Positions 1 through 7,416 of a stretch of 37,619 nt of DNA are shown piece after piece. Made by a program: the position numbers and the translations under genes. The stretch is taken from positions 1 to 37,619 of the forward strand of contig CAMHMN010000023.1 in the NCBI GenBank assembly GCA_946186245.1, written 5' to 3'. A model generated the notes under the pieces. The model was given only the letters and a program-made list of their open reading frames with translations. It was not told the DNA's origin and made no database searches. Origin of the DNA: an uncultured Clostridia bacterium (GTDB lineage Bacteria > Bacillota > Clostridia > Oscillospirales > Acutalibacteraceae). How positions within the stretch are numbered: position 1 is the first letter of the stretch; each line of letters opens with the position of its first letter.

Positions 1-834
1 ATGGGCGTCAAGAATGACGTTGCGGATTACTTCCGCCGTTCCTTTGAGGAATCGGGCGTTCTCAGCCGCGTGACCATGTTCCTGAACCTCGCCAACGACC
101 CGATCATCGAGAGAATTCTCACGCCGAGATGCGCATTAACCGCCGCGGAATATCTCGCGTTTGAACACGATATGCACGTTCTGGTCATCATGACCGATAT
201 GACATCCTACGCCGAAGCCTGCCGTGAATTTTCTTCTTCCAAGGGTGAAATCCCCGGTAGAAAGGGCTATCCGGGCTATCTCTATTCCGACCTCGCTTCG
301 CTCTATGAACGCGCCGGCATGATCAAGGGGCATAAAGGCTCGGTGACGCAGATTCCGATTCTCACCATGCCGAATGACGATATTACGCACCCGGTGCCCG
401 ACCTGACGGGCTACATCACCGAGGGACAGATCGTTCTCGACCGTGCGCTGGACGGATCGGGCATTTATCCGCCTGTATCCATCCTGCCTTCCTTGTCGCG
501 TCTGATGAAGGACGGCATCGGCGAAGGCTTTACCCGTGCCGATCACGCCGCTTTGTCCAACCAGCTCTTTGCTTCCTACGCGAAGGTGCAGGACGCGCGT
601 TCGCTGGCTTCGGTTATCGGTGAGGAAGAGCTTTCGGAGAGCGATAAGAAGCTGCTGGAATTCGGCAAGAAGTTTGAGAATATTTTTATCCGGCAGAGCG
701 AGAACGAAGCGCGCTCGATGGAGCAGAGTCTGACGTTAGGCTGGGAGCTGCTGAGCGAGCTGCCCAGGGAAGAGCTTGACAGAGTGGATAACGAGACGCT
801 GGAGAAGTTCTATCATGCCCCGGAGAGCAAGTAA
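1..834 (+). CDS. atpB: V/A-type ATP synthase subunit B, C-terminal part (5' truncated by window)
   Basis: This is the non-catalytic nucleotide-binding subunit of the V1/A1 head, which alternates with subunit A around the rotor. The visible 277 residues match the family's C-terminal two thirds: a FLNLANDP block, [35 protein letters not shown] and SLYERAG. The full protein is usually about 460 residues, so roughly 180 N-terminal residues lie upstream of base 1. The ATG at base 1 is an internal methionine. Subunit D follows on the same strand but about 780 bp away, whereas these genes normally abut. Very confident of the family. The symbol is the archaeal/V-type one and should not be confused with F-type atpB, also in this window. 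Confidence 0.95.
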   Translation: MGVKNDVADYFRRSFEESGVLSRVTMFLNLANDPIIERILTPRCALTAAEYLAFEHDMHVLVIMTDMTSYAEACREFSSSKGEIPGRKGYPGYLYSDLASLYERAGMIKGHKGSVTQIPILTMPNDDITHPVPDLTGYITEGQIVLDRALDGSGIYPPVSILPSLSRLMKDGIGEGFTRADHAALSNQLFASYAKVQDARSLASVIGEEELSESDKKLLEFGKKFENIFIRQSENEARSMEQSLTLGWELLSELPREELDRVDNETLEKFYHAPESK

Positions 835-1000
835 AAACAATAAAAAAGAAAAAAGGAAAGCGCGCAGCGCCAATAATGGGGTGCAGGGGCCCACTGGTCC
901 CTGCCGGGTGCAGGGCAGAGCCCTGCTGGGAGCGTGAGGGCAAAGCCTTCACGAGGGAGGCGAAGCCGACCGAGCAAGACGAGCCAAGAAAAGCAAAAAG
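835..1000. repeat. Non-coding repeat element following the V-ATPase B gene
   Basis: This stretch has no credible gene. It contains the 20-nt motif AAAGCGCGCAGCGCCAATAA at 857-876, found again at 22568-22587 after the F-type atpG gene. A perfect hairpin GCAGGGC-AGA-GCCCTGC lies at 910-926 and a near-perfect one at 934-952 (GTGAGGGC/GCCTTCAC). The part at about 878-930 resembles, in reverse orientation, the sequence at 14757-14796. It looks like a member of a dispersed intergenic repeat family rather than a mobile element with its own genes. Confidence 0.6.
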
Positions 1001-1487
1001 GTCAGGCGAATCCCGACACAGCAAGGGGAGCGAAGCGAGCATACCAAGCAGCAGCACAACAGCCGCTTGCGGCGAATTGTGCGGATGATTGCGTGGCAGT
1101 GACGCAAGAGCGCAGCACCCTGACCCGCAGCAAGACCAGCTAGGATTATTTGTAAAGAGTCAGGCGAATCCCGACACAGCAAGGGGAGCGAAGCGAGCAT
1201 ACCAAGCAGCAGCACAACAGCCGCTTGCGGCGAATTGTGCGGATGATTGCGTGGCAGTGACGCAAGAGCGCAGCACCCTGACCCGCAGCAAGACCAGCTA
1301 GGATTATTTGTAAAGAGTCAGGCGAATCCCGACACAGCAAGGGGAGCGAAGCGAGCATACCAAGCAGCAGCACAACAGCCGCTTGCGGCGAATTGTGCGG
1401 ATGATTGCGTGGCAGTGACGCAAGAGCGCAGCACCCGGATCCGCAGCAAGACCAGCTAGGATTATTTGTAAAGAGTCAGGCGAATCC
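1001..1487. repeat. 158-bp tandem repeat, three full copies plus a 13-bp fourth
   Basis: Units start at 1001, 1159 and 1317, and a 13-bp start of a fourth unit lies at 1475-1487. Copies 1 and 2 are identical. Copy 3 differs at two bases in the segment before CCGCAGCAAGACC. Each unit holds two hairpins; in copy 1 these are GCACAA/TTGTGC enclosing GCCGC-TT-GCGGC (1054-1082) and TTGCGT/ACGCAA (1089-1107). The period is not a multiple of three, so the open frames crossing it shift between copies and are not a repeat protein. It sits between V-ATPase B and D and would be part of their transcript. Not a CRISPR: the repeat is too long and there are no spacers. Confidence 0.9.
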
Positions 1488-1526
1488 AAACGGAGCCGCG
1501 ATTCCCAATCCCGATGCGCGTTTTTT

Positions 1527-1561
1527 AAAGAATAAAGAATAAAGAATAAAGAATAAAGAAT
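1527..1561. repeat. 7-bp microsatellite AAAGAAT x5
   Basis: Five exact head-to-tail copies of AAAGAAT lie between the 158-bp repeats and the ribosome site of the subunit D gene. Such arrays change length easily by slippage. Here it lies in the leader of a co-transcribed gene, about 57 bp before its start codon. Confidence 0.9.
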
Positions 1562-1617
1562 AGTTACTTACGTTCTGTCCCATTGAGGGAACCGAATCGT
1601 GGAAAGGAGTGAGGTCA

Positions 1618-2241
1618 ATGGCTGTGAACGCAGTCCCCACAAAAGGCAATCTGATTGCCACAAAGAAGTCGCTGGAGCTTGCCAGAGTGGGTTATGACCT
1701 GCTCGACCGCAAGCGCAACATACTGGTGCGCGAAATGATGACCATGATGGATCGCGCGGCCACCATTCAGAGCGAGATCGACACCAATTATTCCGAGGCT
1801 TACATCGCGCTGCAAAGGGCGAATATCGTGTTCGGTCTTTGCGAACCGCTGGCGGAAGCGGTGCCGGTGGACGACGGGCTGACGATCGACTACCGTTCGG
1901 TCATGGGCGTGGAAATTCCAACCGTCCGATTGGAGGAACGCCCGCTGACCATTCCCTTTGGTATGTATACCTCCAACTCTATGATCGACCTGGCCTACCT
2001 GAAATTCCAGGAGGTCAAGCGTCTGACCGCCGTGCTGGCGGAAGTGGAAAATTGCGTCTACCGCCTGGCCGACGCCATCAAAAAGACCCAGAAGCGCGCC
2101 AACGCACTGAAGAACATCATGATACCCAAGTTTGAAACCACGGTGAAATACATCACCGACGCGCTGGACGAAAAGGACAGAGAGGAATTCAGCCGCCTGA
2201 AGGTCATCAAGGCGCAGAAGAATGCCAAGCAGCAACAATGA
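1618..2241 (+). CDS. atpD: V/A-type ATP synthase subunit D (central stalk)
   Basis: Subunit D is the coiled-coil rotor shaft of V/A-type ATPases, linking the A3B3 head to the membrane ring. The 207-residue protein has the family's N-terminal PTKGNL motif, long amphipathic helices, and a C-terminal helix containing RRVNALKNI-like sequence (KRANALKNIMIPK). The ATG at 1618 is chosen because AAAGGAG (1603-1609) sits 8 nt upstream; a GTG at 1609 overlaps that site and is rejected. The last residues (NAKQQQ) differ from those encoded by a second copy of the gene's 3' end at 3512-3578 (NVKE), so the current C-terminus appears to have been replaced by recombination. Confidence 0.95.
   Translation: MAVNAVPTKGNLIATKKSLELARVGYDLLDRKRNILVREMMTMMDRAATIQSEIDTNYSEAYIALQRANIVFGLCEPLAEAVPVDDGLTIDYRSVMGVEIPTVRLEERPLTIPFGMYTSNSMIDLAYLKFQEVKRLTAVLAEVENCVYRLADAIKKTQKRANALKNIMIPKFETTVKYITDALDEKDREEFSRLKVIKAQKNAKQQQ
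2169..2222 (+). repeat. 54-bp direct repeat, copy 1 (inside the 3' end of subunit D gene)
   Basis: Identical base for base to 3512-3565. It encodes the EKDREEFSRLKVIKAQKN segment of subunit D. The two copies flank the AT-rich acyltransferase gene. Confidence 0.97.
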
Positions 2242-2288
2242 AAAAAAGCAATCCGGGGATTATTTCATCATTCCGGATTGCTTTTTTT
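2241..2288 (+). terminator. Rho-independent terminator of the V-ATPase operon
   Basis: A perfect 16-bp stem, AAAAAAAGCAATCCGG (2241-2256) against CCGGATTGCTTTTTTT (2273-2288), with a 16-nt loop, begins in the stop codon of the subunit D gene and ends in a T run. The A run on the left makes it able to work on both strands, so it may also end the convergent acyltransferase transcript. Confidence 0.92.
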
Positions 2289-2294
2289 GACAGG

Positions 2295-3485
2295 TCAACG
2301 CGCGGGATCAGGCTTCGGGTTTTTTTTTTTTGAAATATAATATCTTTTTAAAAAGACGAAAATCAAAGAAAACGAAAAAGTGATAAAGACATTAAGCAAA
2401 ACAATTTCATAACACTTGGATATCATACCACGTTTAATCATATACTCGCATATCAGATATCCTATCCCCTGAGTGAGATATATCGGGAAACTTAATTCCC
2501 CTAAAAAGGCGAAAAAATTATGAGAAAAGAATTTGGAAAGTACTGTTTTGTCAGAAAAAGTAATTGATACGGATAGTGCAACCAAAAATGCGACATGCAC
2601 AGCTTCACTTTCTGTAGTGGGGATGGAACTGTAAACCAATAAGGATACATATCCAAGTAGCTCAAGGAGAGCTACCAGAATTTTTTGTCTTCTTGACAGG
2701 GATATTTTCCCGAAGTAAAGGAATAATTCGTAGGCCAAGCAACCAAGCAAAATACCTGCGATGGATCTCAAAACTCCATGATATGTCAATCCTGTCCAAA
2801 ATCCGTTGTGTTTGATATAGTTGTGTTCAGCCAACATGTATCCGTATAGCAACAGAGGAGCTAACAGAAAGTATGATCTGATAAAATCATAGCATTTGAT
2901 AAGAATAGGATAAACAATTGCAATCGCAATCATCACGCAGGAAAGATACCACTCGTTTGGAACAATTTCAATATATTTAAGTCCTGTGTAGTATATAAGC
3001 AAAAGAGTTGGAATGCTATTTCGAAAAAGCAGAAAAGAATTATAAAATGACACTTTTTCAAGCAGGACTTTTAGTGCAAAGCATATTACAAACGTGTAAA
3101 TGTGGCAAGGCAGTATTTTTATAAATTTTACCTTTAGCATATGATAGCTTGCCTTGCTTATGCTTTTATCGCTGATAATATCCTTTTTAGCTTGCCGTGC
3201 GAGGAAGAATCCCGTTAAAATGAAAAAAAAATCCACGCCAATCCAACCGTGAGCAAAAGGTTGCAGATGTAATCCAAAAACATTTATGGGTCTTAATTCT
3301 ATCAGATGACGATGAATATGAAAGAAAAGGATAATAATGGCAGATACAAACCTAAAAAATTCAATATAATTATTCTTTTTCGTAATGATCACCCTGAATA
3401 AAAAAACAAAAACATAGACTAACACTACCATAAGACTCTTAATATAAAATGAATAATAATTGTATATTTTATTAATATCTCTCAT
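2295..3485 (-). CDS. Membrane acyltransferase, acyltransferase-3 (OafA/YrhL) family
   Basis: This is a predicted integral-membrane O-acyltransferase that would transfer acyl groups to a surface glycan or other envelope acceptor. The family signature lies near the N-terminus: YIEFFRFVSAIIILFFHIHR, containing the His and Arg expected at the active site, followed by GWIGVDFFFILTGFFLAR. About ten hydrophobic segments follow. At 396 residues it has an extra N-terminal hydrophobic stretch before the usual start, so the true start may be Met19 or later; no good ribosome site is visible before the first ATG. The gene is clearly richer in A and T than its neighbours and is flanked by 54-bp direct repeats, both signs of horizontal acquisition. 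Confidence 0.85.
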   Translation of the reverse strand: MRDINKIYNYYSFYIKSLMVVLVYVFVFLFRVIITKKNNYIEFFRFVSAIIILFFHIHRHLIELRPINVFGLHLQPFAHGWIGVDFFFILTGFFLARQAKKDIISDKSISKASYHMLKVKFIKILPCHIYTFVICFALKVLLEKVSFYNSFLLFRNSIPTLLLIYYTGLKYIEIVPNEWYLSCVMIAIAIVYPILIKCYDFIRSYFLLAPLLLYGYMLAEHNYIKHNGFWTGLTYHGVLRSIAGILLGCLAYELFLYFGKISLSRRQKILVALLELLGYVSLLVYSSIPTTESEAVHVAFLVALSVSITFSDKTVLSKFFSHNFFAFLGELSFPIYLTQGIGYLICEYMIKRGMISKCYEIVLLNVFITFSFSLIFVFLKRYYISKKKNPKPDPAR

Positions 3486-3511
3486 TCATCCTATTCTTGA
3501 ATGTTATTTCC

Positions 3512-3565
3512 CGAAAAGGACAGAGAGGAATTCAGCCGCCTGAAGGTCATCAAGGCGCAGAAGAA
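3512..3565 (+). repeat. 54-bp direct repeat, copy 2
   Basis: Identical to 2169-2222. Reading on in the subunit D frame gives NVKE and a stop at 3576-3578, so this is a genuine alternative 3' end of the subunit D gene, left without its 5' part. Confidence 0.97.
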
Positions 3566-3578
3566 CGTGAAGGAATAA
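3512..3578 (+). pseudogene. Orphan 3' end of V-ATPase subunit D gene
   Basis: This is a 22-codon fragment in frame with a stop codon, followed at once by its own terminator. It is best read as the original or a donor 3' end of the subunit D gene, displaced about 1.34 kb by insertion of the acyltransferase segment. Confidence 0.85.
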
Positions 3579-3593
3579 ATACTTCATCAAAAT

Positions 3594-3632
3594 AAGCCGC
3601 AGACTTCCGAAAAAAGGAGCCTGCGGCTTTTC
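3594..3632 (+). terminator. Terminator behind the orphan subunit D 3' end
   Basis: AAGCCGCAG (3594-3602) pairs with CTGCGGCTT (3621-3629), and T residues follow. It occupies the same relative place behind copy 2 of the repeat as the 2241-2288 terminator does behind copy 1, but has a different sequence. Confidence 0.85.
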
Positions 3633-3639
3633 TGTCAGT

Positions 3640-3855
3640 ATGTAGGGAAGATAGGGGGCATATGAAGGAAGCCCGAAACAGCGGATAAATCAGCGAAATG
3701 GCAATCAGCATGCACGGGGGGAACCACTCCAAGGAAATAATTTCCTTAAATTTCAGTCCGGAAAAATGCATCAGCAGCAGATTCGGGAGGCCGTGGCGAA
3801 AAAAATAGTAGGCTGAGATGAATCTGAAAAGTTCAATAAATTGATTTATTTTCAT
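3640..3855 (-). pseudogene. Decayed acyltransferase-3 remnant
   Basis: The frame starting at 3855 reads MKINQFIELFRFISA, the family's N-terminus, then jumps directly to a segment (RHGLPNLLLMHFSGLKFKEI, followed by ..EW....C..IAI..IYP) matching a central part of the intact gene at 2295-3485. By eye about 18 of 40 residues agree there. Roughly 100 residues, including the catalytic His/Arg, are missing between the two blocks, and the frame becomes unrelated after the YPLF region. It is an internally deleted, C-terminally eroded copy of a related gene. Confidence 0.75.
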
Positions 3856-3885
3856 AGGGTAAGCTCCTGTAATTCGCTTTTTCAT

Positions 3886-5397
3886 TTACTTAATGGTAAA
3901 TACCCTGTCGAACACCTCGGCAATGAATTTCCGGTCGTGCGATACGCTGATGACCGTGCCGCCGTATTCCCGCAGCGCATTGCGGATGACCGGGCCGGAC
4001 AGCGGAGAGAAATTCCGTGTGGGTTCGTCGAGAAGCAGCACGTCGCAGCGGTTGAGATTCATGGCGATGAAGTAGAGCTTCGCCTTCTGCCCGCCGGAAA
4101 GCTCCGCGATGGCGTGCTCGGTTTCGGCGGCGGTGTAGCGCATGCTGCCGAGATAGGTGCGAATGGCGGTCAGCTCGTCCTTGTCACCTGTGCGGGAGAG
4201 AAATTCCACCGGCGTGAGGGACATGTCCATGCGATCGGCGTAATTCTGCGGCATGTAGGCGGCCTGGATGTCTGTCCGCGGAAGCAGCTGCTCCGCGATC
4301 AGCCGGAGCAGGGTGGTTTTTCCCGCTCCGTTGCGTCCCACAATGCAGACCTTCTCGCCGCCGTTTATGTGCAAATGGATGTTCCTCGCCAGCTCGCCGC
4401 CTTCATTGGCGAGGGTGTCCAGGTGCAGGTCAAGGATGGTCTTGCCCCTGCTGGATGTAATTTCGGGTGAAAACCGGACGAAGATTTCGTCCTCCGTTTC
4501 GGGGAGCTGGGTCATTTCGCTGTGTTCCCGCTCAAAGCGGCGTTCCATCGACTTGACGGCAGCCATCTTTTTCTTTAGCAGCCGTCCGCCGTGCGGATCC
4601 TGGCGGCTGATGGCGTTCTGCTCGTGTTCCACGCGGGACTGAATGCGGCGGAATTTCTCCTGCTGCTTTTCGTATTCCGCCTGTTCCTTTCGTGCGACCT
4701 GCGTCTGATGGGAACGGGCAGCCTCGCGGCGGTTGACATATTCGAGGTAGCCGCAGCGGGACACCGTGCAGACCGGAATGGTCTTGCGGTGTACCTGTTC
4801 CATATGAATGATGACGTTCGCCGTGTTTTCCAGCAGCGTTTCATCGTGCGAAATGTACAAAACAGGAATTTCGGAGTCCGCAATAAATCCTTCCAGCCAT
4901 TGAAGCGTCGGAATGTCGAGGTCATTGGAAGGCTCGTCGAGCAGCAGCAGGTCGGGCTGTCCGATGATCAGGGAGAGCAGCCGGAGCTTGACCTTCTCGC
5001 CGCCGGAGAATGTGTCGAGCGCTCTGTCGGAGTAGTAGATGTCCGTAGGCATTCCCAATTTCTGCGCCGAACGGCTCAGCTCTGCCGGCGTGCGGTCGAA
5101 GAATCCCGGCGCGGCGCAGAATATTTCATATAATGTCATTTTAGTTTTGTAACCGGGTAGCTCCTGTTCCAGATAGCCGATTCGCCCGGGTCGGATGATC
5201 TCGCCGGAGAATTCGCAGTAGTTTTCGATGAGCGAAGGGTCGTAAATCAGCTTGAGCAGGGTGGATTTGCCGTTGCCTTCCTCGCCGATAATTGCCGCCT
5301 TGTCCTGTTCCCTCAGCGTGAAGGACAGATCGCGTATCAGGCAGCGAAGGTCTTTGGTGTGACTGACTGTAAGATTTTTTATCTGAATTGCCGTCAT
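3886..5397 (-). CDS. ABC-F family ATPase (duplicated ATP-binding domains, no membrane segments)
   Basis: ABC-F proteins act on the ribosome, either in translation control or in protecting it from antibiotics. From the ATG at 5397, which has AAGGAAGG 6 nt upstream, the protein has 503 residues. Domain 1 has Walker A GEEGNGKST (38-46), signature FSGGEK (130-135) and Walker B LLLLDEPSND (150-159). Domain 2 has GRNGAGKTT (354-362), LSGGQK (433-438) and VLLLDEPTRN (453-462). A charged linker of about 100 residues, rich in Glu, Gln, Lys and Arg, separates them as expected for ABC-F. After the second Walker B the usual TNHLD is replaced by TRNFSPLS. Whether it confers resistance cannot be judged from sequence alone. 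Confidence 0.88.
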   Translation of the reverse strand: MTAIQIKNLTVSHTKDLRCLIRDLSFTLREQDKAAIIGEEGNGKSTLLKLIYDPSLIENYCEFSGEIIRPGRIGYLEQELPGYKTKMTLYEIFCAAPGFFDRTPAELSRSAQKLGMPTDIYYSDRALDTFSGGEKVKLRLLSLIIGQPDLLLLDEPSNDLDIPTLQWLEGFIADSEIPVLYISHDETLLENTANVIIHMEQVHRKTIPVCTVSRCGYLEYVNRREAARSHQTQVARKEQAEYEKQQEKFRRIQSRVEHEQNAISRQDPHGGRLLKKKMAAVKSMERRFEREHSEMTQLPETEDEIFVRFSPEITSSRGKTILDLHLDTLANEGGELARNIHLHINGGEKVCIVGRNGAGKTTLLRLIAEQLLPRTDIQAAYMPQNYADRMDMSLTPVEFLSRTGDKDELTAIRTYLGSMRYTAAETEHAIAELSGGQKAKLYFIAMNLNRCDVLLLDEPTRNFSPLSGPVIRNALREYGGTVISVSHDRKFIAEVFDRVFTIK

Positions 5398-5419
5398 TCT
5401 CTCCCTTCCTTTTTTCTTC

Positions 5420-5449
5420 ATTATGACATTCTTTTATGGGCCTTGTCAA
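5420..5449 (-). promoter_or_regulatory. Promoter of the ABC-F gene
   Basis: On the minus strand, -35 TTGACA (5444-5449) and -10 CATAAT (5420-5425) are spaced 18 bp apart, 23 bp before the start codon. Confidence 0.65.
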
Positions 5450-5488
5450 GTGCGGCTCCGAATCTTAATCATTTCTTTATTCCTTTGC

Positions 5489-5517
5489 TTGCAATCACCG
5501 TGCCTTTATGCTATCAT
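5489..5517 (+). promoter_or_regulatory. Promoter of the small membrane protein gene
   Basis: TTGCAA (5489-5494), 17 bp, TATCAT (5512-5517), ahead of the gene at 5545. Confidence 0.6.
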
Positions 5518-5544
5518 GTAAAAAAAGGGAAGGATGAAAGACAA

Positions 5545-5880
5545 ATGGAAAAAATCATTTGGCTGCTGATGATGATTCCGACTTCGGCACTTTTTACGGG
5601 CATAGGGATATTCGCGTGGAGAAGAAAGAAGCCGATGTGGTTCTGGGCGGGAAGCACGGTCAAGGAAAGCGAAATCCGCGATGTGCCTGCCTACAACAGG
5701 GCAAACGGCGTCATGTGGCTTGCCTATTCCGCATTGTTCTGGGCATGCACCTTTCTGGGATTATACGGCATGGCGCTGGCGGGCATCGTACTGATGGCGG
5801 CTTGTACCGTCGGAATCGTCCTGCTGGTAATCGTCTATCAGAAAATATACGATTTCTACAAAAACAGGGACGGTAACTGA
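5545..5880 (+). CDS. Small hypothetical membrane protein (111 aa)
   Basis: I do not recognise a named family with certainty. The protein has an N-terminal hydrophobic segment followed by Arg-Arg-Lys-Lys (FAWRRKKPMWFW), a conserved-looking loop FWAGSTVKESEIRDVPAYNR, and two further hydrophobic segments close together, then a short charged tail. The start at 5545 has GGGAAGGA about 10 nt upstream; longer upstream frames lack a ribosome site. It stands alone between two promoters. The loop sequence with an Asn-Arg-Ala-Asn-Gly run recurs in uncharacterised Firmicute membrane proteins as far as I recall, which is weak evidence. Confidence 0.75.
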   Translation: MEKIIWLLMMIPTSALFTGIGIFAWRRKKPMWFWAGSTVKESEIRDVPAYNRANGVMWLAYSALFWACTFLGLYGMALAGIVLMAACTVGIVLLVIVYQKIYDFYKNRDGN

Positions 5881-5892
5881 CGATTTGTCTGT

Positions 5893-5922
5893 TTGACATC
5901 ATCCCCGCAAGGGTGATATAAT
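5893..5922 (+). promoter_or_regulatory. Promoter of the methionine gamma-lyase-like gene, with palindromic spacer
   Basis: TTGACA (5893-5898) and TATAAT (5917-5922) are perfect hexamers 18 bp apart. The spacer holds the inverted repeat CCC-GCAA-GGG, a possible operator. Confidence 0.75.
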
Positions 5923-5962
5923 AATCCTTAATCTATCATGCATTTGAATTGAGGTCAGACCA

Positions 5963-7264
5963 ATGAACCAAGCAAGAAAATTCTTTGATATTGACGACAG
6001 GCTGCTGGAGCTTGCCGCCCAGACCGAACAGGATATCCGTCCGGCGTTCGAGCGCATTGAAAGCAACGCCTTTATCAACCAGCAGAAGGTGCTCGCCGCC
6101 TTCATTCACAACGGAGTGGGGGAGAGCTGCTTCACTTCCTCCACCGGCTACGGCTACGGCGACGTCGGCAGGGAGAAGCTGGAACGCGTCTTTGCCGACG
6201 CGATGGAATGTGAGGACGCGCTGCTCCGGCACAATTTCATGTGCGGTACGCATGCTCTGACGGTTGCCCTTTTCGGCGTTCTGCGTCCGGGGGACAAGAT
6301 GCTCTGCGTTACGGGAATGCCCTACGACACCATCCAGTCGGTCATCGGCATCAGCAAGCAGGCTGCCAGCGGTTCGCTGAAGGATTTTGGCATTGATTTC
6401 GAGAAGGTTGATTTGCTTCACGACGGAAGCGTTGACATTGAGGAAACACAGAAGAAGCTCCGCGCCGACCATTCGGTTAAAATGGTCTATATCCAGCGTT
6501 CCAGAGGATATTCCCTCCGCCCGTCGCTCACGGTGGAACAGATTGAGGAAATCTGCCAAGCCGTGCGGGAGGTCAGGCCGGAAGTCATCATCATGGTGGA
6601 CAACTGCTACGGCGAATTCGTGCAGCTCACCGAACCCTGTGTCCACGGCGCCGACCTGATGGCGGGTTCTCTCATCAAGAATCCCGGCGGCGGCATTGCC
6701 GCAACCGGCGGTTACATCGCGGGACGTTCGGATTTGGTGGAATTATGCTCCTACCGCCTTTCCACGCCCGGCACGGGAAGGGAAGTCGGCTGCACGCTGG
6801 GTCATTCCAGAGAAATGTATATGGGCCTTTTCTCCGCCCCTCATGTGGTGGGAGAAGCCCTGAAAACCGCTGCGTTCTGCGCGGGTCTTTTCTCCCGGCT
6901 GGGCTACGGCGTGACGCCGGAGCCGAATGAAGCCCGCGCCGACATCATTCAGTCGGTGCTGCTGCGAAATCCCGAATCGCTGATTGCCTTCTGCCAGGGC
7001 ATACAGAGCGGCTCCCCGGTGGATTCCATGGCGCTGCCGGAGCCTTGGGACATGCCGGGCTATGACAACAAGATCATCATGGCGTCCGGCTCCTTCACTC
7101 TCGGCTCGTCCATCGAGCTTTCCGCCGACGCTCCCCTCCGCGAACCCTACGCGGTCTGGATGCAGGGCGGTCTGAATTACGCCGCCGGCAAAACAGGAAT
7201 CCTCATCGCCGCACAAAGAATGCTGGAAAAGGGACAAATAAAGGCGCTCGCTGTCGCTCGCTAA
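5963..7264 (+). CDS. PLP-dependent methionine gamma-lyase-like protein (aluminium-resistance protein family)
   Basis: A fold-type I PLP enzyme of the family annotated both as methionine gamma-lyase-related and as aluminium resistance protein; the physiological substrate is not established. In the 433-residue product the cofactor lysine is expected at Lys239 in GSLIKNPGGG, with Asp213 in MVDNCYGEF contacting the pyridine nitrogen. The N-terminal SSTGYGYGD and FMCGTHALTVALFG blocks are typical of the family. The start at 5963 has a weak GAGGTC site. The last codons (ALAVAR) and the stop lie inside the left arm of a 170-bp palindrome, so the C-terminus may have been rewritten by that element. 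Confidence 0.85.
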   Translation: MNQARKFFDIDDRLLELAAQTEQDIRPAFERIESNAFINQQKVLAAFIHNGVGESCFTSSTGYGYGDVGREKLERVFADAMECEDALLRHNFMCGTHALTVALFGVLRPGDKMLCVTGMPYDTIQSVIGISKQAASGSLKDFGIDFEKVDLLHDGSVDIEETQKKLRADHSVKMVYIQRSRGYSLRPSLTVEQIEEICQAVREVRPEVIIMVDNCYGEFVQLTEPCVHGADLMAGSLIKNPGGGIAATGGYIAGRSDLVELCSYRLSTPGTGREVGCTLGHSREMYMGLFSAPHVVGEALKTAAFCAGLFSRLGYGVTPEPNEARADIIQSVLLRNPESLIAFCQGIQSGSPVDSMALPEPWDMPGYDNKIIMASGSFTLGSSIELSADAPLREPYAVWMQGGLNYAAGKTGILIAAQRMLEKGQIKALAVAR

Positions 7265-7413
7265 TTTAAAACTGAAAACTTAAGACTGAAAAATGAATAA
7301 TAAATGAGCGCAAAGCGCTGGAAAATATATTCCAAAGCGCTTTGCGCTTTCCTATATGATTCATTCTTCAATTTTCAATCTTCAGTCTTAAGTTAGCGAG
7401 CGAACGCGAGCGC
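7244..7413. repeat. 170-bp imperfect palindrome with 21-bp terminal inverted repeats
   Basis: Left end 7244-7264 and right end 7393-7413 are inverted repeats matching at 19 of 21 positions. Inside, ACTTAAGACTGAA (7278-7290) is mirrored by TTCAGTCTTAAGT (7381-7393), and AGCGCAAAGCGCT (7307-7319) by AGCGCTTTGCGCT (7336-7348) around an AT-rich centre. It fills the whole gap between two convergent genes and supplies the stop codon of the left one. It resembles a MITE or a very large bidirectional terminator; no clear target-site duplication was seen. Confidence 0.85.
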
Positions 7414-7416
7414 ATA

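Noticed and set aside
1001..1487. CRISPR array
   Set aside because: The repeat unit is 158 bp with no spacers, and no cas gene is present.
934..1489. Several 60-90 residue open frames on both strands over the 158-bp repeats
   Set aside because: They repeat out of frame between copies, lack ribosome sites, and are by-products of GC-rich tandem DNA.
2290..3885. Insertion sequence or prophage at the subunit D scar
   Set aside because: No transposase, integrase or terminal inverted repeats were found; the 54-bp repeat is gene sequence, pointing to recombination instead.
3841..4470. Plus-strand frame of 209 residues opposite the ABC-F gene
   Set aside because: Antisense of conserved ATPase motifs, no independent support.
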